64,000 bases of DNA from an uncultured Clostridia bacterium (GTDB lineage Bacteria; Bacillota; Clostridia; Christensenellales; Borkfalkiaceae). The notes under the pieces were generated by a model, which did not search any database, had not been told where the DNA came from, and was given only the letters and a program-made list of their open reading frames with translations. Of the stretch, positions 49,948-57,883 are shown one piece after another (positions within the stretch are counted from its first letter, which is position 1; each line of letters opens with the position of its first letter). The position numbers were made by a program, and so were the translations under genes. The DNA is taken from assembly GCA_947627575.1 (NCBI GenBank), contig CANQWN010000001.1:1-64000 (forward strand), written 5' to 3'.

Positions 49948-50826
49948 ATGTATAATCCTGCAGAAGAAATTTCAAGTATTTCATTCGATAAGATTATAGG
50001 CGGAACGTTAAACGCAGTGGTAACCGCGCAAAACAATTCCTCTATGACGTCGGTGGAATTCATCAAAAGCGTCGGCTTTGAAAACGACGCCAACGGCAAA
50101 CCCGTAAAACCCGTATACGTTGACTTCAAGTATCCCAAGGAAGTTTCGCCCTATCAGCCGGCTGTACCGGACAGCGCCTATGTCACAATTGTAGACGGAG
50201 GCGAATCCTATGACGGGGAAGATCTCTCCAATGTACAGGTAACTGCGGGCGGCTACACCTTGCATTTAAAACTTACCGTCAATACCGCGGGCGCGGTGTG
50301 CGGCGCGGAAATTCTCGACGGGATAGAAGATGCGTCCAAAATAGGGGAAGACGTTAAGTTCGATTTGGAACATACCTCATCCGATAAGGACGCAAAAAAG
50401 GCTTCGCTTAAACTTTGCAAGCGCACGGGGCATGATGCGGTACCCGCGGTGTACCAGGATATGGTATTGCAGGTTCCCATCCTCACGATAGTGCCCGTTC
50501 CGTTTATCCGCGTTGCCACAACCGACATAGAGTTAAACGTAAAAATAAATTCCATAAATACTTCCGAAGACAGTTCTTCCACCAATTCATACGCAGGCAC
50601 AACCGGTTCGGCAAGTTATAACGGACTTTTCGTAAAGGGCAACATATCGATGAACGCTTCGATCGCGCACCAGAAGAAGAGTTCTTCCACCGAGGAGATT
50701 AAAAAAGAGTATTCGCTCAACATAAAAATCCACGCCGTACAGGACGATGTCCCCGCGGGGCTCGGCAGAGTGCTTGATATTCTCGAAGAATCCATCGTTC
50801 CCAAAAAGAGCAGCGAGGCGGCGTAA
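49948..50826 (+). CDS. DUF2589 domain-containing protein
   Basis: A 292-residue protein without signal peptide or membrane helix. The N-terminal segment ISFDKIIGGTLNAVVTAQ, followed by SSMTSVEFIKSVGFE, and the later VPILTIVPVPFIRVATTDIEL, closing with EYSLNIKIHAVQDDVPAGL and VLDILEESI, match what I recall of the uncharacterised DUF2589 family. Between these lies a beta-rich insert (about 85-165). A Ser/Thr-rich loop sits near 215-235. An AAGGAG site favours ATG 49948 over a GTG two codons upstream. It heads a six-gene cluster. Function unknown; the beta-rich, loop-rich sequence would suit a self-assembling or binding scaffold, but this is conjecture. Confidence 0.75.
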   Translation: MYNPAEEISSISFDKIIGGTLNAVVTAQNNSSMTSVEFIKSVGFENDANGKPVKPVYVDFKYPKEVSPYQPAVPDSAYVTIVDGGESYDGEDLSNVQVTAGGYTLHLKLTVNTAGAVCGAEILDGIEDASKIGEDVKFDLEHTSSDKDAKKASLKLCKRTGHDAVPAVYQDMVLQVPILTIVPVPFIRVATTDIELNVKINSINTSEDSSSTNSYAGTTGSASYNGLFVKGNISMNASIAHQKKSSSTEEIKKEYSLNIKIHAVQDDVPAGLGRVLDILEESIVPKKSSEAA

Positions 50827-50829
50827 ATT

Positions 50830-51711
50830 ATGGTAGAATTATCCACTTTTGTCGGACAGATTGTAAGCGACATCGCTTCCGCGCGCACCAACGCAGACTA
50901 TTACGCCGCAGGCATCAGCGAACAGTATCACGCCGATCCTTTCGTAAAATCTTTGCCGATACCTCATTACATAATAGAGGACGTAGAGGTAGAAGTACCC
51001 GTAATGGTGGTGGGCATAACAAAAAGTTCGGACGAGTATGCAGTTCAGAAGGAAAAACTTTTCGAAGCAATCAAGCAGAAACTTCCGCTGTATGTTTTGC
51101 GTTCATATAAATACAATTTTATAAAATCCCGCGAAGAAAGCGGCGCAAAAGAGGCGGAAAAGAACAAATCGCGCGAGAAGTTGCGGCTTGAATCATCCGC
51201 CGATGTAAAAAATTCAAGCTCAACAGATGAACGCGACGATAATTCGCTGAAAATGGCGGCGATTGAATTCAAGCCCGAACAGCTGGACGAATTCAACGAA
51301 TCCGCAAAAAAGATAACCGAAAATATGGTAGCCAACGTCGGAAACTATCTCGATACTTACAATTACGAGCTGGTTAAAATACTCGATCTCGCCGACGATT
51401 TCCGTGAAAAACTTCGGCGCGAAATAAAGAGGGACGTGGCAAGCTACACCAAATCCGCCCGTCCGTATTTATCGGACGAAAGCATAACGGATTCGGCGAA
51501 ATATATAGGCAATCTTATGTTTTTCGAATTTAAAAAGATAATGCGTTCGTCTGCGTCCGTACAGGTGGATATAAATACCGTAAAGATGAACGAATACGCC
51601 ACGCAGGATTGCCTTATGCATATAAAACTTAAAATAAAGGAGCAGGATCTCACGCTTCAGGTAGAAGAAGACGAAAAGGGCAAAGAAAAGAGATACCTGT
51701 CGTTGACGTAA
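50830..51711 (+). CDS. DUF2589-linked protein of unknown function
   Basis: A 293-residue soluble protein. The N-terminal part (FVGQIVSDIASARTNADYYA, then PFVKSLPIPHYIIEDVEVEVPV) has the same helix-then-beta style as the preceding protein and may be a distant relative. A charged Lys/Glu/Ser-rich stretch (about 95-140) and a helical middle follow, and a beta-rich C-terminus (MHIKLKIKEQDLTLQVEEDE) ends it. It starts three bases after the previous stop with a poor ribosome binding site, implying translational coupling. No catalytic motif was recognised. Confidence 0.6.
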   Translation: MVELSTFVGQIVSDIASARTNADYYAAGISEQYHADPFVKSLPIPHYIIEDVEVEVPVMVVGITKSSDEYAVQKEKLFEAIKQKLPLYVLRSYKYNFIKSREESGAKEAEKNKSREKLRLESSADVKNSSSTDERDDNSLKMAAIEFKPEQLDEFNESAKKITENMVANVGNYLDTYNYELVKILDLADDFREKLRREIKRDVASYTKSARPYLSDESITDSAKYIGNLMFFEFKKIMRSSASVQVDINTVKMNEYATQDCLMHIKLKIKEQDLTLQVEEDEKGKEKRYLSLT

Positions 51712-51712
51712 T

Positions 51713-52261
51713 ATGCTGGGCTATGCAATCTATCTTCAATTCAACAAACTGCTTAACGGCTTGTCGTCGCTTACGCCGCTTCTTAAACACGGCAGCGGGG
51801 ATTACGCCGCCGGAGCCGAAAAATTTTTGCTTGAATTTCAAAATTTTGCGGACGGGCAGGCGTTAAGCGTTTCCTCCGATATAGCCGTGGCGTTGCAGAA
51901 AATAATTTCTTACGACGGCAAAAGCGATACGGCGGAAGGTTTACGCCGCAATCCCCGCAAGCAAAGGGATAACAACGCCGTACGGTGCGTTGAAGAGTTG
52001 CATGAAAAACTTAAAACTTTTATCGGGAAATACGAAAAAACTTTCGATGAAAGCGCAGATGTGTGCCGTCAGATAGCGGCGCAGATCGAAACGTTTACCC
52101 CCGGCAGACTGTCGGGGGTGGACGCGGCGGAAATATGTATGGACATAGCGCGGAAAGAAGATGCGTTAAAGCCCTATTATGCGCACGTACTCGGCGTTTT
52201 GGGCTTTTTCAATCTGCACGCCGTGTTCCAATCTGTTCTGCCGCAAATAATAAATCATTAA
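51713..52261 (+). CDS. Unknown helical protein of the DUF2589 cluster
   Basis: A 182-residue, mostly helical soluble protein that I do not recognise. The N-terminus is moderately hydrophobic (YAIYLQFNKLLNGLSSL) but too short and interrupted for a membrane helix. A basic patch RRNPRKQRDNN lies near 78-88, with amphipathic helices on either side. It begins one base after the previous stop without a clear Shine-Dalgarno, so it is probably coupled to it. Confidence 0.55.
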   Translation: MLGYAIYLQFNKLLNGLSSLTPLLKHGSGDYAAGAEKFLLEFQNFADGQALSVSSDIAVALQKIISYDGKSDTAEGLRRNPRKQRDNNAVRCVEELHEKLKTFIGKYEKTFDESADVCRQIAAQIETFTPGRLSGVDAAEICMDIARKEDALKPYYAHVLGVLGFFNLHAVFQSVLPQIINH

Positions 52262-52273
52262 AGGAGAATCATT

Positions 52274-52711
52274 ATGGATCTGGATCTTAAAATTTTCGAC
52301 GACGGCGAATTGACGGACGGCGTATACACCATAACCGACGTCAGAGGGCTTAATCTCGCCGTGCGCAAAGAAGGAAACGGCTATGCGCCCGAGCTTACGG
52401 CGGAAGACGGCAGCGTATACCAGCAGTTCAAACTTCAAAGCCAAGGGAACGGCAAATGGCGCATTTCCCCCGTTGCGGACGATAGATATTCGCTGGATAT
52501 CTGCGGCTGTTCCAACAAGGACGGCGCAAAACTTATCGTGTATCCCAACAACGATACCTCCGCGCAAAAGTTCCGTATCGATAGGGACGGGGAAGGGTTC
52601 CGTATACTTACGGCGGCTTCGTCTTTCGGTAAGTATCTCGGCAACCGCGACGGGCTTGCCCAAACGTCCGTCAGGGACGACCGTTCGCTGTGGGCGTTTC
52701 ACAGTGTATAA
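52274..52711 (+). CDS. Ricin-type beta-trefoil lectin protein, no signal peptide
   Basis: A 145-residue protein made almost entirely of one ricin-type beta-trefoil. Three repeat units are visible, beginning near 18 (YTITDVRGLNLAV), 62 (WRISPVADDRYSLDI) and 108 (FRILTAASSFGKYLG), each ending in a Q-x-F/W-type core (QQFKL, AQKFRI, SLWAF). The second unit has the sugar-site-like LDICGCSNKDGAKLIVYP. Ricin domains bind galactose-type glycans and usually belong to secreted enzymes; here it is free-standing and lacks a signal peptide. It has the best ribosome binding site of the cluster (AAAGGAGAA), suggesting high translation. Confidence 0.75.
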   Translation: MDLDLKIFDDGELTDGVYTITDVRGLNLAVRKEGNGYAPELTAEDGSVYQQFKLQSQGNGKWRISPVADDRYSLDICGCSNKDGAKLIVYPNNDTSAQKFRIDRDGEGFRILTAASSFGKYLGNRDGLAQTSVRDDRSLWAFHSV

Positions 52712-52722
52712 GGGGGATTTTT

Positions 52723-53427
52723 ATGGGATTGCTTAACCCCGTAAGCGTAAATACGGAAGATAAAATGCCATCCGCCGTCAGCGCCGCGTCTGATTTGGCG
52801 GCGACCCGTGCAGTAAGCCTAACCGCACACATTTTACAACTCGGCTGGAATAGCGTTGCAATTTTTAGCGTGGACGAGAACAAAAAACTTAAACTCGATA
52901 GCATAACCGATTTCGTCGAAAACGACAAATTTAAAACACTTGCCGCAGATTTACAGCGTAAAAGGTATGAAGAAGCGGTTATAAACGCAATTTCGTCCTG
53001 CACGGTACTTGTTGTGCAATGTGATAATAAAATTTTATTCGGGCATCTGGACGCGGACAAACTTAAAGATGCGGAACAGTATATTGCTAAAGAATTTCAA
53101 GCGAGCGGAGATTGCCGCGGCGTTTTAAGCAAAATAGTAAAAGCCGGCGCAAATACGGAAAGTTACGCGGATGAACTGCATTTTGAAAATTTTATAAAGA
53201 CGAAATATAAAAACATCTACGTACTGAACAGACCTTTCGGCTGGAATGACAAAGGAATTTCGTTTTACGGTGGTCACAACTATTTCGGGGTATATCTCAA
53301 TAAAAACGACGAGGTTGCCGTATTCGGCGATTACGCGTTTTACGAAGTAAACAGCAATACAAAAAAGCAAGCATTTACCGATTTGGCTCAATTAAAAACA
53401 GCAGCGGAAAAAATTAATGGGCGCTAA
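52723..53427 (+). CDS. Unknown protein of the DUF2589 cluster
   Basis: A 234-residue soluble protein that I do not recognise. It appears alpha/beta, with an N-terminal helical part (SAASDLAATRAVSLTAHIL), a central segment with SCTVLVVQCDNKILFGHLDA, and a Tyr/Phe/Asn-rich C-terminal half (GISFYGGHNYFGVYLNKND). Base composition becomes clearly more AT-rich in the second half. A strong AGGGGGAT site precedes ATG 52723. It overlaps the following HTH gene by 11 nt. Confidence 0.5.
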   Translation: MGLLNPVSVNTEDKMPSAVSAASDLAATRAVSLTAHILQLGWNSVAIFSVDENKKLKLDSITDFVENDKFKTLAADLQRKRYEEAVINAISSCTVLVVQCDNKILFGHLDADKLKDAEQYIAKEFQASGDCRGVLSKIVKAGANTESYADELHFENFIKTKYKNIYVLNRPFGWNDKGISFYGGHNYFGVYLNKNDEVAVFGDYAFYEVNSNTKKQAFTDLAQLKTAAEKINGR

Positions 53428-53740
53428 ATACGACAGACAAATAGACGAAATTAACCTGCTTTCCGGCGGACAGAGGATAACGGTAGATTATATGTCTTGC
53501 AGGTTGGGCGTAAGCACGCGCACGATAAAGCGCGACATAGCGGAATTGCAGTTTCATTTTCCGATAGATACGTTTCCGGGTAAGGGCGGAGGAGTGGAAA
53601 TGAACAAATGCTTCAACCTCAACGGGCGTATGCTTAAACGCGAACAGGTGATGATTATCAAGCGCGCTCTCGAAAATCTTGCCCGTTCGTTTGCCCCGGA
53701 AAACAAATCTGCGGAAGATCTGTTAAAATTGCTGTTTTAG
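53417..53740 (+). CDS. Small HTH (DeoR/HTH_11-type) regulator
   Basis: A 107-residue protein with an N-terminal winged-helix DNA-binding motif (ITVDYMSCRLGVSTRTIKRD, with the wing at FPGKGGGVEM) and a short helical C-terminus. It lacks the sugar-phosphate sensing domain of full DeoR regulators. The 11-nt overlap with the preceding gene places it in the same transcript, so it most likely regulates this cluster. A terminator follows. Confidence 0.75.
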   Translation: MGAKYDRQIDEINLLSGGQRITVDYMSCRLGVSTRTIKRDIAELQFHFPIDTFPGKGGGVEMNKCFNLNGRMLKREQVMIIKRALENLARSFAPENKSAEDLLKLLF

Positions 53741-53753
53741 TTTCTGCGCAAAA

Positions 53754-53784
53754 AAAGGCGTTACGGAAATTCCGTAACGCCTTT
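53754..53784. terminator. Bidirectional terminator between the DUF2589 cluster and the P-type ATPase
   Basis: AAAGGCGTTACGGA pairs with TCCGTAACGCCTTT around a three-base loop. A runs on the left give a good T tract for the minus-strand gene. Confidence 0.9.
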
Positions 53785-53813
53785 ACCCATTCCGCGTTCT
53801 TCGCGCGGCAAAT

Positions 53814-56477
53814 TCAGTTTTTGGCGGCGGGTTTTTGTTGCGCCGTTCTATGCTTCTTCGTCCCGACAGAGGAGGGCATAAGGATGTGCATCAAATCTAT
53901 AAGCCAACCCGAAACAGGTACCGCGGCTTCTATCACAACCACAACCACAAGCACTTTGGCATAGTCCCAGGTAAGTTTGGACCAGCCTTCGTATAAAAGA
54001 CCCGTTATCTGCGGCACGGCAAACGCAACGATGCAAAGCCCCAACATACTTACGCACAGCACGGCGCGGTATACGTTCAGCGGTCTGCACACGCGGTACA
54101 CCATAACAAGCCCGGAAAAAGTAAGCGCAATCATACACATAGGCTTGTAGAAGTCGGCAAATTCCGAAGGTTTGATTACGTTTGTAAGGAACATAGCCAT
54201 TACGCACATAATCATCAGCAGCGCGCCCGAAATGGCGCCGCTCATTACGTGCGTTATAAACTTGCCCTGCACCCTGTCTTTGTTGGGTTGCAGCGACAGA
54301 CAGAAGGAAGGTATGGCTATTATGCAGAATTCCAAAAGCAACATATTTTGCGGCATAAACAGATAGGGTTGCTGTAAAATAATGCAGATAGTAGCCAATA
54401 GCGCGGTAAACAGCGTCTTCATAAGATATAGCGAGGACGAGTTTTTGATATTGTTAATAACGCGCCTGCCCTCCGCAACTACCTTCGGCATACTGTTAAA
54501 GTTGTTGTCCATAAGCACAAGGTGGCTTACGTTGCGCGCCGCTTCGCTGCCGGAAGCAACCGAAATGGCGCAGTCCGCTTCTTTCAGGGCAAGTATATCG
54601 TTTACGCCGTCGCCCGTCATAGCAACGGTATTCCCCTGCGCTTTGATTGAACGTATAAGTATCGCTTTCTGTTCGGGCGTAACCCTGCCGAAAACGGTGT
54701 ATTTGTTGGCTACGTTTTCAACTTCCTTGTCGTTAAGCCCTTCAAGCGAGATAAATTTATCCGCGTTGTTTATGCCCGCGCGCTTTGCAACTTCGCTTAC
54801 GGTAATGGGGTTGTCGCCGGAAATAACTTTTACGGCAACGTCGTTTTCACGGAACCATTTTATGGTGTCTATCGCGTCCTCTCTGATATTGTCCGCTATG
54901 GAAATAACCGCTATGGGCTTCATCACGGCGGGCAGTTTATCGCCCACTATGGGGGAGGGGGAGTGCGCCAACACTATAACTCTCAACCCCATCTGCGCAT
55001 ACTGTTTAACAATTTTTTCAACCTTTGCGGGATAGGGTTTAAGCACAAATTCGGGCGCGCCCATACAAAAAGTTCCCACGTCCTCAAACGTAGCCGCGGA
55101 AAGTTTCCGTTTGGAAGAGAACGGCAGTTTCGCCGTCGCAGTCAACGCGTTGCTTATCCCGAAGTGATTTAAAAGCGCTATCGAAGTTTGGTTGTTTGCG
55201 TCCAATGCGGAAAGCATACTGCCCATAATATCGTTCAGCGAATAGTCGCCCACGGTGTTCAGTATAATGCAGTCGTTTACGCGCATCCTGCCGTCGGTTA
55301 TCGTCCCCGTCTTATCCAGGCAAAGCACGTTTACGCGCGCAAGCATTTCCAATGAATACAAGTCCTGCACAAGGGTGTGATTTTTTGCCAATCTTACAAC
55401 GCCCACGGCAAGCGCAATGCTTGTAAGCAGCATCATGCCGGAAGGTATCATACCTATCACAACCGAACAGGTACGCTGTATCGCAAAATTAATTTCCTTG
55501 CTGAACAGCGCCGCTTCAACCCCGGAAGAGGGGTCGTAGCCGTTTTTGGCTATAAAGAACATACCTATGGCGATGGGTATGATAAGTATGGCAATAACCT
55601 TTATTATCAGCTTTGTCGAATTCATCAATTCCGAATTCGGACGTCTGTATTTTTTTGCTTTGGAGGTAAGTTTTTCAAGGTATGTTTCCTTGCCCACCTT
55701 GTCGGCGCGGAATTTGCCGCTGCCGCTGGAAATAAAACTTCCCGCATAAAGCGTGTCGCCTATCTGTTTTTTTATCGAAACCGATTCGCCCGTCAAAAGG
55801 CTTTCGTTTACTTCAACGTTTCCTTCCGCAAGTATGCAGTCCGCCGGCACCTGATTTCCCAATTCAAGCATAAACACGTCGTCCAGCACAATTTCGTTTA
55901 CGGGTATTTCCGCCGTTTCGCCGTCGCGTATAACTTTTACCGTGTTTGAAGCCAAAAGCGACAACTTGTCTATGGAAAGTTTTGAACGTATTTCCTGTAT
56001 TATGCCTATCACTATGTTTGCGGTGGTGATAAACAGAACAAGATAGTTGGTGGGACCCTTTGTGTTCGCTATGATAAGCGCAATGCCCGCCAAAAGACAC
56101 AGCAAGTTAAAAAACGTGCATATATTCCCGATAAAAATGCTTGCGTAGGACTTTGAATATTTCCTGTTCGTGTCGTTGAACAGATATTGCGAAAATCTCG
56201 TTTGGACCTGCGCAGTGGTAAGCCCCTTGTTAAGCCTCGGCGAAAATCTGTCAACTTTGGTGTTGATTTCCTTTTTCGGGTGCCGTTTGAAATTTTTGAT
56301 TATCTTTTCTTTATTAAATTCTTCGGCGGGGGCGTCGTCCTCGCTTGCGGCTTGCGCGTCCGGAAACATAGCTATCTGAACTTCTTCCGCGCTTGAAGCC
56401 GCAATTTCGCTTTGACCGTCCTCCGCGTTTGCGGGCTTATTTTTTTTGTCGTTCGCCCTGTAAAAAATCTTGCTCAT
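53814..56477 (-). CDS. P-type cation-transporting ATPase (CtpE-like)
   Basis: An 887-residue membrane ATPase. An acidic N-terminal extension (about 1-80) precedes the core: actuator LLTGESVSIKK near 235, helix 4 with MIPSGMMLLTS where calcium pumps have PEGL, the phosphorylation site CLDKTGTITDGRM near 385, the hinge MTGDGVNDILALKEADCA near 605-622, and six C-terminal helices. Overall pattern resembles the CtpE group of cation ATPases, for which calcium transport has been reported in mycobacteria; the ion here is not certain. The ATG at 56477 has no Shine-Dalgarno and lies 10 nt after a perfect -10 box. Confidence 0.88.
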   Translation of the reverse strand: MSKIFYRANDKKNKPANAEDGQSEIAASSAEEVQIAMFPDAQAASEDDAPAEEFNKEKIIKNFKRHPKKEINTKVDRFSPRLNKGLTTAQVQTRFSQYLFNDTNRKYSKSYASIFIGNICTFFNLLCLLAGIALIIANTKGPTNYLVLFITTANIVIGIIQEIRSKLSIDKLSLLASNTVKVIRDGETAEIPVNEIVLDDVFMLELGNQVPADCILAEGNVEVNESLLTGESVSIKKQIGDTLYAGSFISSGSGKFRADKVGKETYLEKLTSKAKKYRRPNSELMNSTKLIIKVIAILIIPIAIGMFFIAKNGYDPSSGVEAALFSKEINFAIQRTCSVVIGMIPSGMMLLTSIALAVGVVRLAKNHTLVQDLYSLEMLARVNVLCLDKTGTITDGRMRVNDCIILNTVGDYSLNDIMGSMLSALDANNQTSIALLNHFGISNALTATAKLPFSSKRKLSAATFEDVGTFCMGAPEFVLKPYPAKVEKIVKQYAQMGLRVIVLAHSPSPIVGDKLPAVMKPIAVISIADNIREDAIDTIKWFRENDVAVKVISGDNPITVSEVAKRAGINNADKFISLEGLNDKEVENVANKYTVFGRVTPEQKAILIRSIKAQGNTVAMTGDGVNDILALKEADCAISVASGSEAARNVSHLVLMDNNFNSMPKVVAEGRRVINNIKNSSSLYLMKTLFTALLATICIILQQPYLFMPQNMLLLEFCIIAIPSFCLSLQPNKDRVQGKFITHVMSGAISGALLMIMCVMAMFLTNVIKPSEFADFYKPMCMIALTFSGLVMVYRVCRPLNVYRAVLCVSMLGLCIVAFAVPQITGLLYEGWSKLTWDYAKVLVVVVVIEAAVPVSGWLIDLMHILMPSSVGTKKHRTAQQKPAAKN

Positions 56478-56487
56478 AACAATTATC

Positions 56488-56516
56488 ATTATAGCATATT
56501 AAAATGCTTTTTTCAA
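56488..56516 (-). promoter_or_regulatory. Promoter of the P-type ATPase, apparently leaderless
   Basis: On the minus strand TTGAAA (56511-56516), a 17-bp spacer and perfect TATAAT (56488-56493) preceded by TGC (extended -10). The ATG is 10 nt downstream of the -10 box, so the mRNA would begin at or within a few bases of the start codon. Confidence 0.75.
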
Positions 56517-56535
56517 GATATTAACGGCGTTTTAA

Positions 56536-56564
56536 TTGCATTTGGAAACATTTTGAAGTATAAT
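56536..56564 (+). promoter_or_regulatory. serS promoter
   Basis: TTGCAT (56536-56541), a 17-bp spacer and perfect TATAAT (56559-56564), 23 nt before the serS ATG. It diverges from the ATPase promoter, with 20 bp between the two -35 boxes. There is no room for a T-box leader. Confidence 0.75.
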
Positions 56565-56587
56565 TTAAATATCTTACGAGGTAACTT

Positions 56588-57883
56588 ATGATAGATATCA
56601 ATCTTTTGCGGGAAAATCCCGAACTTGTCAAGGAAAATATCAGGCGTAAATTTCAGGACCATAAACTTCCCCTCGTGGACGAAGTTGCGGAACTCGATAA
56701 AAAAAGGCGCGCCGCCCAATCCGAAATAGATTCCCTCCGCGCGTCGCGCAATGCGCTTGCCAAAAGCATAGGCGCGCTTATGCGCGAGAAAAAGATTGAA
56801 GAAGCCGAGCAGGCAAAACTTCAATCCAAAAGCGTAAACGAGCGTATAGCCGTTCTCGAAAGCGAAATTTCGGTAGTAGAGGAACAGATCAAAAAAGATA
56901 TGATGGCTATACCCAATATAATAGCCGACGACGTTCCCCTCGGCAAGGACGACAGCTTCAACGTTCAGGGCGAAACTTTTCTTCCCGCAGAGGAAAAACC
57001 TTTTGAAATACCTTATCACCTCGATATTCTCGAAAGTTTGGGCGGAATAGATCTCGACGCCGCCCGCAGAACAAGCGGAAACGGATTCTATTATTTGATA
57101 GGCGACGTTGCGCGCTTACATTCCGCCGTGCTTACTTACGCCCGCGATTTTATGATAGACAAGGGGTTCACTTACTGCATACCGCCTTTTATGATTCGCA
57201 GCGAAGTTGTTTCCGGTGTTATGAGTTTTGAAGAAATGGACAATATGATGTACAAGATAGAGGGTGAAGACCTCTACCTGATAGGCACGTCGGAACATTC
57301 CATGATAGGCAGGTTTATGGGCGAAATTTTGCCCGAAAGTTCCCTGCCGCAAACGCTTACGTCCTATTCGCCCTGTTTCAGGAAGGAAAAGGGTTCTCAC
57401 GGCATAGAGGAACGCGGGATATACCGCATACACCAATTTGAAAAGCAGGAAATGATAGTTATCTGCAAGCCGGAAGAAAGCGACGAATGGTACGAAAAGC
57501 TGTGGCGCTACACCGTAGAGTTGTTTACTTCCATGCAAATACCCGTAAGACAGCTTATCTGCTGCTCGGGCGACCTTGCCGATCTCAAATACAAAAGTTG
57601 CGACGTGGAAGCGTGGAGCCCCCGCCAGAAGAAGTATTTCGAAGTGGGCAGTTGCTCCAACCTTACCGACGCGCAGGCAAGGCGGTTGGGTATAAGATAT
57701 AAAAATACAAAGACGGGCAAAAACGAATTTGCCCACACGCTTAACAACACCGTAGCCGCGCCTCCCCGTATGCTGATTGCTTTTCTCGAAAATCATTTAC
57801 AGGCGGACGGAAGCGTAGATATCCCCGAAGTTCTTCGCAAATATATGGGCGGCAAAGATAAAATACTTCCCGTAAGGAAATAG
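56588..57883 (+). CDS. serS: Seryl-tRNA synthetase
   Basis: Class II aminoacyl-tRNA synthetase, 431 residues. The N-terminal antiparallel coiled coil (about 30-105) grips the tRNASer variable arm. The catalytic core has motif 2 SPCFRKEKGSHGIEERGIYRIHQF-like sequence near 255-280 and motif 3 in NNTVAAPPRMLIAFLENHLQ near 385-400. The start ATG has a GAGGT site. No tRNA gene is nearby. The exonuclease gene begins directly at the next base after the stop. Confidence 0.97.
   Translation: MIDINLLRENPELVKENIRRKFQDHKLPLVDEVAELDKKRRAAQSEIDSLRASRNALAKSIGALMREKKIEEAEQAKLQSKSVNERIAVLESEISVVEEQIKKDMMAIPNIIADDVPLGKDDSFNVQGETFLPAEEKPFEIPYHLDILESLGGIDLDAARRTSGNGFYYLIGDVARLHSAVLTYARDFMIDKGFTYCIPPFMIRSEVVSGVMSFEEMDNMMYKIEGEDLYLIGTSEHSMIGRFMGEILPESSLPQTLTSYSPCFRKEKGSHGIEERGIYRIHQFEKQEMIVICKPEESDEWYEKLWRYTVELFTSMQIPVRQLICCSGDLADLKYKSCDVEAWSPRQKKYFEVGSCSNLTDAQARRLGIRYKNTKTGKNEFAHTLNNTVAAPPRMLIAFLENHLQADGSVDIPEVLRKYMGGKDKILPVRK

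Noticed and set aside
49948-53740. Prophage remnant or phage tail module
   Set aside because: No capsid, terminase, tail, integrase or lysis gene was recognised, and the genes lie between intact housekeeping genes without attachment-site repeats.
56565-56587. T-box leader for serS
   Set aside because: The leader is only about 20 nt, too short for specifier and antiterminator stems.
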